Under the pieces are notes generated by a model, which did no database searches, was not told where the DNA came from, and saw only the letters and a program-made list of their open reading frames with translations. Below, one piece after another: positions 1 to 8,508 of a stretch of 64,000 nt of DNA; the stretch's first letter is position 1; each line of letters begins with the position of its first letter. Both the position numbers and the translations under genes were made by a program. The DNA comes from Nocardioides sp. zg-1308. Its GTDB lineage: Bacteria; Actinomycetota; Actinomycetes; Propionibacteriales; Nocardioidaceae. Location: NCBI RefSeq assembly GCF_013155375.1, contig NZ_JABJQY010000004.1, forward strand, positions 186,001 through 250,000, written 5' to 3'.

Positions 1-282
1 GTCGAGCGAGGGGCGCATCGGCGCGAGGACGTCCTCGACGACGGCGGCCGCCTCGGCGCGGGCCGCCGGCACGTCGTCCCCCGCGACCTCGACCAGGAAG
101 GCGGTGACGCCCAGGTCGGCGGGCGGGGCCCGCCGGACCTCCACCGAGAAGGCGCGGTCCGCGGTGGCGCCCAGCATGAGGGCGCACACCCCGACCAGGG
201 TGGCGGCGGGGGCGACGAGGAGGACGACGGCGGTCAGCAGCCGTCGCTGGACGTACGCGCGGCGCAGGACCAGGGTCAGCAC
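1..282 (-). CDS. ABC transporter permease, FtsX/MacB-like (N-terminal part, cut by window edge)
   Basis: This frame starts with GTG at 282 and stays open to the left edge, giving 94 codons. It begins with a short basic stretch (residues 8-14, rich in Arg) followed by a strong hydrophobic segment (about 15-42), then a polar extracytoplasmic stretch. That is the N-terminal layout of FtsX/MacB-type permeases. It lies 10 bp after the stop of the LolD-like ATPase and on the same strand, so it is probably the membrane subunit of that exporter. The family call rests mainly on context because the diagnostic FtsX domain lies outside the window. Confidence 0.6.
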   Translation of the reverse strand, partial: MLTLVLRRAYVQRRLLTAVVLLVAPAATLVGVCALMLGATADRAFSVEVRRAPPADLGVTAFLVEVAGDDVPAARAEAAAVVEDVLAPMRPSLD

Positions 283-292
283 GGCCGGGCCA

Positions 293-979
293 TCAGCCGT
301 CGACCCGCCCGTCCGAGATCGTGAGCACCCGGTCGGCGAGCGACATCAGCACCGCGTCGTGCGTCGCGACGACCGCCGTCACGCCCTCGGACTCCACGAC
401 CGCGCGCAGCAGCGCCATCACGGCCAGGCCCGTCTCCGTGTCGAGCTGGCCGGTCGGCTCGTCGGCCAGCAGGAGCCGGGGGGAGCCGGCGAGCGCGCGG
501 GCGATGGCCACGCGCTGCTGCTGTCCGCCGGAGAGCTCCGCCGGCCGCTGCAGCGCGTGCTCGCGCAGGCCGACCAGGTCCAGCAGCAGGGCGGTCCGCT
601 CCTCGCGCTCGGGCACGGGCGTGTGCCGCAGCCGCAGCGGGACGCCGACGTTCTCCGCGGCGGTGAGCGCCGGGACGAGGCCGAAGGTCTGGAAGACGTA
701 GGCGATCGTGTCGCGCCGCAGCCGGCTCAGCCCCTGCTCGTCGAGGTCGGTGACCTCGGTGCCGTCCACGCGGACCGTCCCCGCGTCGGGCCGGTCCAGC
801 CCGCCGACGACGTTGAGCAGGGTGGTCTTGCCGGACCCGGACCGGCCGACCACGGCGACCATCTCGCCGGGTGCCACGTCGAAGGACACCTCGCGCAGCG
901 CGTGCACGGCGGTGCCGCCGGTCCCGTACGTCCGGACGAGCCCCCGCACGGCGACCATCGGCTCGGTGGGGGCGCTCAC
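293..979 (-). CDS. ABC transporter ATP-binding protein, LolD/MacB type
   Basis: A 228-aa ATPase that would power an FtsX-type permease, a mechanotransmission exporter rather than an importer. Seen: Walker A GRSGSGKTT near residue 45, Q-loop, signature LSGGQQQR, Walker B LLLADEPTG and the H-loop in VATHD. The open frame extends much further upstream (to 1825), but that part overlaps the preceding ABC gene in another frame. The GTG at 979 overlaps the upstream TGA as GTGA, which marks translational coupling and fixes the start. Its length is typical for stand-alone LolD-like subunits. The exported substrate cannot be told from the sequence. Confidence 0.9.
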   Translation of the reverse strand: MSAPTEPMVAVRGLVRTYGTGGTAVHALREVSFDVAPGEMVAVVGRSGSGKTTLLNVVGGLDRPDAGTVRVDGTEVTDLDEQGLSRLRRDTIAYVFQTFGLVPALTAAENVGVPLRLRHTPVPEREERTALLLDLVGLREHALQRPAELSGGQQQRVAIARALAGSPRLLLADEPTGQLDTETGLAVMALLRAVVESEGVTAVVATHDAVLMSLADRVLTISDGRVDG

Positions 980-1887
980 CCGTCCTCGCGGCGGTCGGAC
1001 CGGATCTCGACGTGGTCGTCGGCGAGCGCCAGCCGGACGCGGCGGGTGAGCTCGAGCGCCTCGCGGAACTCGCGCGGCAGCTGCACCCGGCCGGCGCGGT
1101 CCATCACGGCGTACTCCTCGGCCGTGGCGGGCGAGCCGGCGTCCGCGTCGCTGCGGACCACCTCGCTGCTGGTGCGTCCGTCCCGGATGGCGACCGTGCG
1201 GGCGACCTGGCCGCTCACCGCGGCGTCGTGGGTGACGACCACGACGGTGGCGCCGAGCTCCCGGTTGACCGTGCGCAGGGCGGCGAACACCTCGGCCGCG
1301 GTCGCGCTGTCGAGCTCCCCGGTCGGCTCGTCGGCCAGGAGGAGACGCGGCTCGTTGGCGAGCGCGACGGCGATGGCGACGCGCTGCTGCTCGCCGCCCG
1401 ACATCTGGAGGGGACGACGGTCGGTGCAGTGGGCGACGCCGAGGAGCTCGAGCAGCTCCTCGGTGCGCGCGCCGCGCCGGGCGCGGGGGAGCCCGGCGAT
1501 GGTCATCGGCAGGTCGACCACCTGGCCGGCCGTCAGGTAGGGGACGAGGTTGCGCGACGCCTGCTGCCGCACGAACCCGACGACGTGGCGTCGGTAGCGC
1601 ACCTGCTTGGTGCGCGACATGTCGGCGAGGTCGTGCCCGGCGACCCGCGCGCGGCCGGCGGTCGGCGCGTCGACACCCGCCAGGACGTTGAGCAGCGTCG
1701 ACTTCCCCGACCCGGAGGCCCCCACCAGGGCCACCATCTCGCCCTCGTGGACGAGCAGGTCCAAGCCCTGCAGGGCCTGCACCTCGATGGTCTCGGACTG
1801 GTAGATCCGCACGAGGTTGTCGCACACGACGAGGGCGTCGTGGCCGAACTCCTGCTCGCGCGGAGGCGCTGCCGGGAGCCTCAGCAC
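976..1887 (-). CDS. ABC ATPase with a C-terminal AbrB-like extension
   Basis: A 303-aa protein. Residues about 20-235 are a complete LolD-type ATPase: Walker A GASGSGKST, signature MSGGEQQR, Walker B LLLADEPTGELD, H-loop VVTHD. The last 55 or so residues are not part of the ATPase; they contain DRAGRVQLPREFREAL followed by a basic/acidic strand, which looks like the swapped-hairpin AbrB/SpoVT fold. The GTG start follows a TAGCAT box (1930-1935) by about 40 nt. It is the first gene of a leftward set of ATPase, ATPase and permease. Two ATPases serving one permease set suggests a heterodimeric motor. The role of the AbrB-like tail is not known to me. Confidence 0.88.
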   Translation of the reverse strand: MLRLPAAPPREQEFGHDALVVCDNLVRIYQSETIEVQALQGLDLLVHEGEMVALVGASGSGKSTLLNVLAGVDAPTAGRARVAGHDLADMSRTKQVRYRRHVVGFVRQQASRNLVPYLTAGQVVDLPMTIAGLPRARRGARTEELLELLGVAHCTDRRPLQMSGGEQQRVAIAVALANEPRLLLADEPTGELDSATAAEVFAALRTVNRELGATVVVVTHDAAVSGQVARTVAIRDGRTSSEVVRSDADAGSPATAEEYAVMDRAGRVQLPREFREALELTRRVRLALADDHVEIRSDRREDG

Positions 1888-1929
1888 CGGTCCACCACCT
1901 GCTTCCCCCTGATGTCGCGCGCCGGCGCG

Positions 1930-1935
1930 ATGCTA
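1930..1935 (-). promoter_or_regulatory. -10 box for the ABC exporter operon
   Basis: TAGCAT read on the minus strand, about 43 nt before the GTG start at 1887. It fits the actinobacterial TANNNT consensus; no convincing -35 box is seen. This is the only good candidate in the divergent gap. Confidence 0.4.
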
Positions 1936-1965
1936 GCAGTGAGCCGGGTCACAGCCGGGGCGATC

Positions 1966-2001
1966 GGGCATCAGGGCGGGCATCAGGTCGGGCATCAGGG
2001 C
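1966..2001 (+). repeat. Three tandem copies of a 12-bp repeat
   Basis: GGGCATCAGGGC, GGGCATCAGGTC and GGGCATCAGGGC follow one another without a gap and end 19 bp before the start of the glutamine-synthetase-like gene. The middle copy differs by one base. The repeats sit between the divergent ABC operon and this gene, in the likely promoter/leader region. Confidence 0.9.
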
Positions 2002-2020
2002 GGTGTTGGTAGGAATGGGC

Positions 2021-3499
2021 ATGACCACCGACGCCTTCGAGCCCCACCCCCTGGTGCGCCTGCTCGACAAGCCCGCCGCCGAGTTCACCACCGACGACCT
2101 GGTCCGGGCGGCGGAGGAGCTCGAGCTGCGGCAGGCGAACCTGCGCTACGTGGGCGGCGACGGGCGCCTCAAGACGATCGCGTTCGCGATCAGCTCGCGC
2201 GACCACCTCGAGCAGGTGCTGACGATCGGTGAGCGCGTCGACGGCTCCAGCATCTTCGAGGGCACCGACGCCGCCACCAGCGACGTCTACATCGTCCCGC
2301 GGCACCGCACCGCCTTCGTCAACCCGTTCGGGGAGCGGCCGTCCCTCGACGTGATCTGCTCGTTCTACGGCGAGGACGGCCAGCCGCTGCCGTACGCCGG
2401 CGAGCAGGTCGTGCGCCGGGCGGCCGAGGCGCTGACCCGGGAGACCGGCATGGTCCTCGAGGCCTTCGGCGAGCTCGAGTACTACCTCGTGGGGCCGGTC
2501 GAGGAGATCTTCGCGGTGGAGGAGGAGCGGGGCTACCAGGAGTCGGCGCCGTTCTCCAAGGGCCAGCGGGTGCGCGAGCAGGTGCTCGGCCACCTGGCCT
2601 CGATGGGGGTGCAGCTCAAGTACGCCCACGGCGAGGTCGGCAACATCCGGGAGGAGGAGCGGCAGCTGGTGCAGCACGAGATCGAGTTCCTGCCCGTCCC
2701 GGTCGAGCAGGCCGCCGACGTGCTCGTCCTGGCCAAGTGGGTGGTGCGCGAGGTCGCCCACGCGCACGGCCTCGAGGTGACCTTCGCACCCTCGGTCAGC
2801 AGCGACGGGGCAGGCAGCGGCCTGCACGTGCACAGCCGCCTCGTGCGCGACGGGGCCAACGCGATCGTGGGGCCCTCCGGGCTCGACGACACCGGCCGCA
2901 GGCTGATCGCCGGCTACCTCTCGTCGGCCAGGGCCCTCACCGCGTTCGGCAACACCGTGCCCACGTCCTACCTGCGCTTCACCGAGGGCGACGAGTCGCC
3001 GGAGGGCATCTCCTGGGGCGAGACCGACCGCACCGGGCTGGTCCGCGTCCCGCTCGCCTGGAACGGCGACGTGCTGCCTGGCATGGTCGCCCACGCCAAC
3101 CCGGGCCGCTCGGGACCGGTCCCCGAGCCGGCCGTCCACGCGCAGACGGTGGAGCTGCGGCTGGCCGACGGCTCGGCCGACGTCCACCTGCTCCTGGCCG
3201 GGATGGCGGTCGCCGCCCGGCAGGGCCTCGGTGACCCGGACAGCCTCGACGTCGCCGAGCGGCTCAGCACCGCCGACCACGACGACTTCGAGCAGCTGCC
3301 GTCCTCGTGCGCCGAGTCCGCCGACGCCCTCGAGGAGCGGCGCGACCTGTTCGAGGCCGACGGCGTGTTCCCCGCGGAGCTCGTCGACGCGGTGCTCGAG
3401 CGGCTCCGCTCGGACGCGGACGCGGACCTCGTGAAGAAGATGGGCAAGGACCAGGCCGCGCGCGACGAGCTCGTCCGCCGCCACTGGCACGTCGGCTGA
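2021..3499 (+). CDS. Glutamine synthetase family protein (divergent)
   Basis: About 492 aa. Glutamine synthetases join ammonia to glutamate with ATP, and relatives gamma-glutamylate other amines. Seen: a beta-Grasp-like N-terminal part (about 1-110), then the catalytic domain with FGELEYYL (metal-binding Glu), the ATP-site element GSGLHVHSRL near residue 267, and NTVPTSYLRF. The usual tyrosine-adenylylation motif is not evident. I chose ATG 2021 because AGGA lies 6 nt upstream; GTG 2003 and ATG 2015 are also in frame. It is clearly not a textbook GlnA1, and could be a gamma-glutamyl-amine or -polyamine ligase. Its neighbours do not settle the substrate. Confidence 0.8.
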   Translation: MTTDAFEPHPLVRLLDKPAAEFTTDDLVRAAEELELRQANLRYVGGDGRLKTIAFAISSRDHLEQVLTIGERVDGSSIFEGTDAATSDVYIVPRHRTAFVNPFGERPSLDVICSFYGEDGQPLPYAGEQVVRRAAEALTRETGMVLEAFGELEYYLVGPVEEIFAVEEERGYQESAPFSKGQRVREQVLGHLASMGVQLKYAHGEVGNIREEERQLVQHEIEFLPVPVEQAADVLVLAKWVVREVAHAHGLEVTFAPSVSSDGAGSGLHVHSRLVRDGANAIVGPSGLDDTGRRLIAGYLSSARALTAFGNTVPTSYLRFTEGDESPEGISWGETDRTGLVRVPLAWNGDVLPGMVAHANPGRSGPVPEPAVHAQTVELRLADGSADVHLLLAGMAVAARQGLGDPDSLDVAERLSTADHDDFEQLPSSCAESADALEERRDLFEADGVFPAELVDAVLERLRSDADADLVKKMGKDQAARDELVRRHWHVG

Positions 3500-3544
3500 C
3501 CGGCCGACCTCCGGGACTCGTCATCGGGCGGGTGGTCGCCGCAC

Positions 3545-3550
3545 TAGACT
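3545..3550 (+). promoter_or_regulatory. -10 box of a leaderless transcript
   Basis: TAGACT lies exactly 6 nt before the GTG at 3557, so transcription should begin at or next to the start codon. No Shine-Dalgarno sequence is present. Confidence 0.6.
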
Positions 3551-3556
3551 TCCGTC

Positions 3557-4690
3557 GTGAACGCCGTCCCCGTCGTCGCCTACTTCGCAGGCGACCCCAG
3601 CCGGACCTACCAGCTCGTCCAGTGGCTCGAGGTCCTCGAGGTGCTCGACGACGTCCACCGCGTGTGCCTCGTCCTGCGCGATCCCGAGGCCGCGGAGCTC
3701 GTCGCGGCCCGCACGCGGCTCCGGGTGGTCACGGCGCCGACGCTGGCCGACCTGTCGGCGGTCTACGCCGAGCTCGACGCCAAGGTCGTCCTCTACTGCA
3801 ACAACTCCGTGCAGAACTTCGACTCGCTGCTCGACAGCCGTCGCCTGCACGTCCACGTCAACCACGGCGAGAGCGACAAGCAGTCGATGGCGAGCAACAA
3901 CGCCAAGGCCTACGACCGGGTGTTCGTGGCGGGGGAGGCGGCGGTGCAGCGCTACGTCGCCGAGCTCCTCGAGCTCGACGCCCGACGTCTGGTGCGCATC
4001 GGCCGGCCGCAGCTCGACCTGCGGCGGACGCCGTTGCTGGAGCCGAGCGAGCGCTCCACGGTGCTCTACGCGCCGACCTGGGAGGGCGACGCGGCCTACA
4101 ACGACTACACCTCGGTCGACGTCATGGGCCCGGCCATCGTCCGCGCCGTCCTCGCCGTGCCGGGCGTGCGGCTGGTCTACAAGCCGCATCCCAAGGTCGT
4201 CACCAGCCGCACCCCCGCCGTCGCGGCGGCCCACCGGGAGGTCCTGGACGTCGTGGCGGAGGCGGCCGGACGCGAGCCGGGCGCCGGGCACACCGCGGTC
4301 GTCGAGGGCGACATCCTCGCTGTCATGCCCGTGTGCGACGTGATCGTCACCGACGTCTCGTCGGTCGGCCTCGACTGGCTCTACCTCCACACCGACAAGC
4401 CGATCGTCCTCACCGACCGCCACGAGGACGACGACCGGCTGCGCCAGCACGTCCCCCTGAGCCGGTGCGCGGACGTCGTGCGCCCGGGCGAGGTCGACGG
4501 GTTGAGCGAGCTGCTCCGCGACCGCCTCCAGCACGACGAGCACCGCCTCGCCCGGACCGCGATGCGCCACCACTACTTCGACGACCTGCACGTGGGCGAC
4601 AGCACCGTGCGCTTCCTCGGCGCCGTGTCCGAGCTCGTCGCCCTGCGTGACCGCCTCCTCGACGAGGCGGGGGGCGCCATCACCGCCTGA
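3557..4690 (+). CDS. CDP-glycerol glycerophosphotransferase-like (TagB/TagF fold)
   Basis: A 377-aa cytoplasmic GT-B enzyme of the family that transfers glycerol-phosphate or ribitol-phosphate from CDP donors during teichoic-acid or polyol-phosphate polymer synthesis. Seen: NHGESDKQS near residue 97 (the catalytic His region), LYAPTWEG near 172, YKPHP near 211 and the nucleotide-binding DVSSVGLDW near 272. It has only the catalytic domain, unlike long TagF proteins with an N-terminal membrane region. The GTG start is leaderless. The 10-bp string around its stop codon occurs twice (4681-4690 and 4696-4705). The donor and acceptor are unknown. Confidence 0.8.
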   Translation: MNAVPVVAYFAGDPSRTYQLVQWLEVLEVLDDVHRVCLVLRDPEAAELVAARTRLRVVTAPTLADLSAVYAELDAKVVLYCNNSVQNFDSLLDSRRLHVHVNHGESDKQSMASNNAKAYDRVFVAGEAAVQRYVAELLELDARRLVRIGRPQLDLRRTPLLEPSERSTVLYAPTWEGDAAYNDYTSVDVMGPAIVRAVLAVPGVRLVYKPHPKVVTSRTPAVAAAHREVLDVVAEAAGREPGAGHTAVVEGDILAVMPVCDVIVTDVSSVGLDWLYLHTDKPIVLTDRHEDDDRLRQHVPLSRCADVVRPGEVDGLSELLRDRLQHDEHRLARTAMRHHYFDDLHVGDSTVRFLGAVSELVALRDRLLDEAGGAITA

Positions 4691-4722
4691 ATGAGCACCG
4701 CCTGAGCCGGGCCGCCGGCGCG

Positions 4723-5649
4723 CTAGGCGAGCGTGCCGGGGTCCGTGTTGGCGCCGCAGACCACCACGGCGACCCGTTCGCCAGCGCCGGGCACGTACGC
4801 CGACGACAGCAGGCCCGCGAGAGCAGTGGCGGCGCCGTGCTCGGAGGCGATGCGGTACTCGTCCCACAGGTGCGTCCGCGCCGCCGCGATCGCCTCGTCG
4901 CTGACGAGGACCGAGACCGGCGCCTCGGCCTGCGCGGCGGCGAACGCCAGGTCGCCCACCCGCCGGGCGCCGAGCGAGTCGGCGGCGATGCCGGACACCT
5001 CGACGTCGACCGGGTGGCCCGCGGCCAGGGCGGCGTGGAGGGTCGGGATGCGCTCGGGCTCCACCGCCACGACGCGGGCGCGCCCGCGCACCGCCGCGGC
5101 GATCCCGGCGTAGAGACCGCCACCGCCCACGGCGACCACGATGGTGTCGATGCCCGGCTCGTCCTCGAGGACCTCCTCGCCGATCGTGCCGGCGCCGGCG
5201 GCCACCTCGGGCTGGTCGTACGCGTGGGCGAAGGCCGCGCCCCGCTCCTCGGCGAACGCGACGGCGGCCCGGTAGGCCTCGGCGTACTCCGTGCCGGCGC
5301 GACGCGCGTCGGCGCCGTACTGACGGATCCGCTGCACCTTCACCTCGGGCGCGGTCTCCGGGACGAAGACCGTCGCCCGGATGCCGAGGGCGCGGGCGGC
5401 GAAGGCCTGGGCGAGCCCGGCGTTGCCCCCCGACGCCACGACGATGCCGGCCTCGCCGAGCTCGCCGGACTCGAGTGCCGCGAGCTGCCGGTTGAAGGCG
5501 CCGCGGGTCTTGAAGACACCGCAGTGCTGGAGGTGCTCGCACTTGAGCCAGACGCCGTCGCCGTCGGCCGGCGCGAGGAGGGGCGTGCGCCGGATCCGGC
5601 CTCCGATGCGCTGCTGGGCGGTGAGCACGTCGTCGCGGGTGATCGTCAC
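4723..5649 (-). CDS. Threonine/serine dehydratase-like PLP enzyme
   Basis: A 308-aa fold-type II PLP enzyme. Seen: PLP lysine K47 in VFKTRGAFN, the phosphate-cradle motif SGGNAG (around 75), and the glycine loop GGGGLYAG (around 177). There is no C-terminal ACT domain, so it is the short, catabolic or unregulated type of serine/threonine dehydratase or a racemase-like relative. A near-consensus -10 box (GATACT) lies 6 nt before the GTG start. It is convergent with the TagF-like gene and followed on the same strand by an ArsB-like transporter 42 bp upstream in coordinates, so a short operon is possible. Confidence 0.85.
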   Translation of the reverse strand: MTITRDDVLTAQQRIGGRIRRTPLLAPADGDGVWLKCEHLQHCGVFKTRGAFNRQLAALESGELGEAGIVVASGGNAGLAQAFAARALGIRATVFVPETAPEVKVQRIRQYGADARRAGTEYAEAYRAAVAFAEERGAAFAHAYDQPEVAAGAGTIGEEVLEDEPGIDTIVVAVGGGGLYAGIAAAVRGRARVVAVEPERIPTLHAALAAGHPVDVEVSGIAADSLGARRVGDLAFAAAQAEAPVSVLVSDEAIAAARTHLWDEYRIASEHGAATALAGLLSSAYVPGAGERVAVVVCGANTDPGTLA

Positions 5650-5691
5650 CGCGCCAGTATCGGCGACCGGTCGCGCCGGGCGGGCCGCGAC

Positions 5692-6777
5692 TCAGCGGAT
5701 GGCGAGCGTGGCGGTGACCACGGCGACGGTGGCGCACACGGCGCCCCACCCGGCGAGGCGCAGCAGCGGCACCCGGACGCCGGCGGCGCGGCACCGCTGG
5801 AGCCACAGCAGCGTCGCCAGCGACGCCCACGGGGTGACGAGCGCGCCGGCGTTGACCCCGACGAGCGTCGCGACGAGGCGGCGGGTGTCGTCGGCCGCCG
5901 ACGGCTCGACGAGCAGGTAGGCCGGCAGGTTGTTGACCAGGTTCGCGGCCACCGCCGACGCCCCGGCGAGGTGGAGCAGGTCGAGCGTGCGGGTGCCGGT
6001 CCCGACGGCCGGGGCCAGCCAGTCGAGGAGGCCATCGGCCTGCGCCAGCCGCAGCAGCCCGGCGACCAGCACGAAGGCGCCGGCCATCAGCCACGGCGGC
6101 CTGACCTCGCGCAGCAGGCCGGGAGCCCGCCACACCAGCGCCGCGAGCAGCACGAGCGCGGCCCCGACAGCCACGGCGGCCGGCTCGAGACCCACGGCGA
6201 ACAGCGGACCCACGAGCAGGCAGACCGCCGCCGCGACCACCAGCAGCACCCGGTCGTGGGGCTCCGCGGGCGGGTCGACGGCGTACGTCCCGCGCAGCGC
6301 CCGGCGCTGCAGGACGGCGACGAGGACCAGCGTGGCCACGACGGCGGCCACCGCCGGCAGCGCGGCCGTGCGCACGTAGTCACCGTGTCCCGCGCCGAGC
6401 TCCTCGAAGCGGTGCACGGCGAGGAGGTTGGTCAGGTTGGACACGGGCAGCAGCAGCGAGCCCGTGTTGGCGATCCACAGCGTCGTCAGGGCGAAGGGCA
6501 TCGGCGAGATGCCGGTCTGCTGCGCCACCGCCAGCCCGACCGGTGTCAGCAGCACGGCCGTGGTGTCCAGGCTCAGCACGATCGTGCACACCACCGCAAG
6601 GGCGGCGAACGTCAGCCAGAGGAGCACCACGCGGTGCCGCGCCCGCCGCGCGAGGGCGTGCGCGGCGACGTCGAAGACACCGGCGAGCTGGGCGACCTCG
6701 GCCGTCACCGTGATGGCCAGCAGGAACACCGCGACCGGCAGCACCTGCGCCAGGACGGTCCCGGCGAGCTCGGGCAC
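5692..6777 (-). CDS. ArsB/SLC13-type membrane transporter
   Basis: About 361 aa with roughly 9-11 hydrophobic segments. Seen: internal pseudo-repeats with LSLDTTAVLLTPVG near residue 70 and NLVNNLPAYLL near 275, the discontinuous-helix signatures of the ion-transporter (IT) superfamily that includes ArsB, NhaD and SLC13 carriers. The open frame runs to 7113, but that part is antisense to, or overlaps, the sulfatase in another frame. GTG 6777 starts 5 nt after the sulfatase stop, so the two are probably cotranscribed. The substrate could be an oxyanion such as arsenite or sulfate; the coupling to a sulfatase makes sulfate worth considering, but this is inference. Confidence 0.75.
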   Translation of the reverse strand: MPELAGTVLAQVLPVAVFLLAITVTAEVAQLAGVFDVAAHALARRARHRVVLLWLTFAALAVVCTIVLSLDTTAVLLTPVGLAVAQQTGISPMPFALTTLWIANTGSLLLPVSNLTNLLAVHRFEELGAGHGDYVRTAALPAVAAVVATLVLVAVLQRRALRGTYAVDPPAEPHDRVLLVVAAAVCLLVGPLFAVGLEPAAVAVGAALVLLAALVWRAPGLLREVRPPWLMAGAFVLVAGLLRLAQADGLLDWLAPAVGTGTRTLDLLHLAGASAVAANLVNNLPAYLLVEPSAADDTRRLVATLVGVNAGALVTPWASLATLLWLQRCRAAGVRVPLLRLAGWGAVCATVAVVTATLAIR

Positions 6778-6782
6778 GTGCG

Positions 6783-8276
6783 TCAGGACGCCGGCTCGGG
6801 GAGCGGGCCGAAGACCTGGTTGCAGGTCCAGCCCGCGCACCCGACCAGCAGCGTGCGGCGCAGCTCGAGCGCGGCCAGCACCTCCGCGTAGCGCGGGTCG
6901 TCGACCACGTTGACCATCTCGTCGGGGTCCACGAGCCGGTCGTAGAGGAAGGCGTCGCGGCCGTCGGTGCCGTAGAGGTAGCGCTCGGTGCGGACGCCGC
7001 GGTGCGACCACCCCGTCTCCAGCTTGCGTCCGGTCTGGATCAGGGTGGTGTCGCGGAACGACTGCTCGGCACCGAGGAGGGTCGGCACCAGCGAGGTCCC
7101 GTCGACCTGCCACTGCGGGGCGACCCCGGTGAGCCCGGCGAAGGTGACGGGGAGGTCGACCAGCGTGACCGGCAGGTCCGACGTGCTGCTCGGAGCGATG
7201 CCGGGGCCGCGCACCACCAGCGGGACCTGCATCGCCTCGTCGGTGAGCACGTCCTTGCCGGTGAACCGGTGCTCGCCGAGGGAGTAGCCGTTGTCGGAGG
7301 TGAACACGATGTAGGTGTCGTCGAGCACGCCCTGCGCCTCGAGGGTCGCCACCATCGAGCCGACCGCGCGGTCGACTGCCTGCAGCGACTGGAGCCGGGC
7401 GGTGTTCTCGGCCCGCACGTCGTCACGCGAGGCGGGGGAGAGGTGGCGGAGGTAGGACGGCTGGTCGGAGACGTCCGCCTCGTTGAAGGCGGGGTCGTCG
7501 AAGGACGCCGGGGGCTCGTCGAGGAGCACGTCCTCGTCGCCGGGCGCTGCCGGGGGCAGTCCGCGGCCGCCCTCCGGCGTGATCCGGTAGTGGGGCGCGA
7601 GGTGCCAGGCGTAGACCACGAACGGGTCACCGGCGCGGGCGAAGTCGCGGATGTGCTGGTTGGTGCGCTCCTCGATCACCGACGTCACGTGGCTGCCGGT
7701 GTAGTGGCGCGGGTCCCCGTCGCCGGTCATCGAGAAGTTCACGTAGTCGTAGACGCCCCGGGTCAGCGCGTCCCACCGCGACCAGCCGGCCGGTCGTACG
7801 TCGTCGGGTCCGTAGCCGTTGAGGAACTTGCCGACGAACCCGGTGCTGTAGCCCCCGTCGCGGAACCAGCTGCTCGCCTCCTCGGTCGGGTCGAGCGCCT
7901 CGAAGCCGCCGTGGACGCCCTTGTTGTGCTGGACGCCGTTGTTCTGCGCGTACTGCCCCGTCGCCAGCTGGGCGCGCGCCGGGCAGCACAGCGGGTGGGG
8001 GGAGATCGCGTCGGTGAACTCCATGCCCTGCTCCACGAGGAGCCGGCGGGTGAGGGGCATGTGGTCGAGGTCGTCGTCGCGCATGTCGTCGGTCATGACG
8101 AAGACGAGGTTGGGACGGCGCCCGTCGGCGTCCGGCGCGCTGTCGGGCGACTGGGTGCCCTGGGCCATCCGGACCGAGCCGGGATCGGCCGAGTCACCGT
8201 TGGCGGTGACCGTCGCGAGGGTGGCCACGAGCACCACCAGGAGTGCAGCCGTGACCGACTGTGCCCACGCTCGCAT
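6783..8276 (-). CDS. Secreted/anchored sulfatase
   Basis: About 497 aa. Residues 8-26 are one hydrophobic segment, a signal peptide or anchor. Metal ligands lie in VFVMTDD (D63, D64). The formylglycine site C97-C-P-A-R fits C-x-P-x-R, the substrate of formylglycine-generating enzyme. Further family motifs are GKFLNGYG and SDNGYSLGEHR. It hydrolyses sulfate esters outside the membrane. ATG 8276 is preceded by GGGGGA with 5-nt spacing; ATG 8282 is the alternative, and a longer frame reaches 8393. A TAGTCT box at 8335-8330 is a plausible promoter. The natural substrate is unknown; the family also includes choline- and glycan-sulfatases. Confidence 0.87.
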   Translation of the reverse strand: MRAWAQSVTAALLVVLVATLATVTANGDSADPGSVRMAQGTQSPDSAPDADGRRPNLVFVMTDDMRDDDLDHMPLTRRLLVEQGMEFTDAISPHPLCCPARAQLATGQYAQNNGVQHNKGVHGGFEALDPTEEASSWFRDGGYSTGFVGKFLNGYGPDDVRPAGWSRWDALTRGVYDYVNFSMTGDGDPRHYTGSHVTSVIEERTNQHIRDFARAGDPFVVYAWHLAPHYRITPEGGRGLPPAAPGDEDVLLDEPPASFDDPAFNEADVSDQPSYLRHLSPASRDDVRAENTARLQSLQAVDRAVGSMVATLEAQGVLDDTYIVFTSDNGYSLGEHRFTGKDVLTDEAMQVPLVVRGPGIAPSSTSDLPVTLVDLPVTFAGLTGVAPQWQVDGTSLVPTLLGAEQSFRDTTLIQTGRKLETGWSHRGVRTERYLYGTDGRDAFLYDRLVDPDEMVNVVDDPRYAEVLAALELRRTLLVGCAGWTCNQVFGPLPEPAS

Positions 8277-8397
8277 CCACATCCCCCGCCGAGACCCCGA
8301 AGGTCCTGATCTTCCCCAGTGTGGCGGCCAGACTAGGGGTCGCGGGGGCGCCTTCCCAAAGCGACACGACGACTGGGACGGGGGGAGCCGCAACCGT

Positions 8398-8403
8398 TAC
8401 GCT
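8398..8403 (+). promoter_or_regulatory. Candidate -10 box for the CNNM pair
   Basis: TACGCT about 105 nt upstream of the GTG at 8509, in the divergent gap with the sulfatase. It matches TANNNT, but no -35 box was recognised. Confidence 0.35.
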
Positions 8404-8508
8404 TGACCCTTGCCGACGCCGAGAACCGCCCAGAGAAGGAACCCCAGCGCCGACCATGGACGATAGTCAAAGTCCCCGCACGACCGCACTCGGCTCCGGG
8501 CGCGCGTC

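Noticed and set aside
4681..4705. Direct duplication of CACCGCCTGA around the stop of the TagF-like gene
   Set aside because: A real 10-bp repeat, but short and with no sign of an element boundary or function; probably local slippage.
3521..6133. Minus-strand frame of 870 codons opposite the glycerophosphotransferase and dehydratase
   Set aside because: It is out of frame with the PLP enzyme and antisense to the glycerophosphotransferase; both real genes have catalytic motifs.
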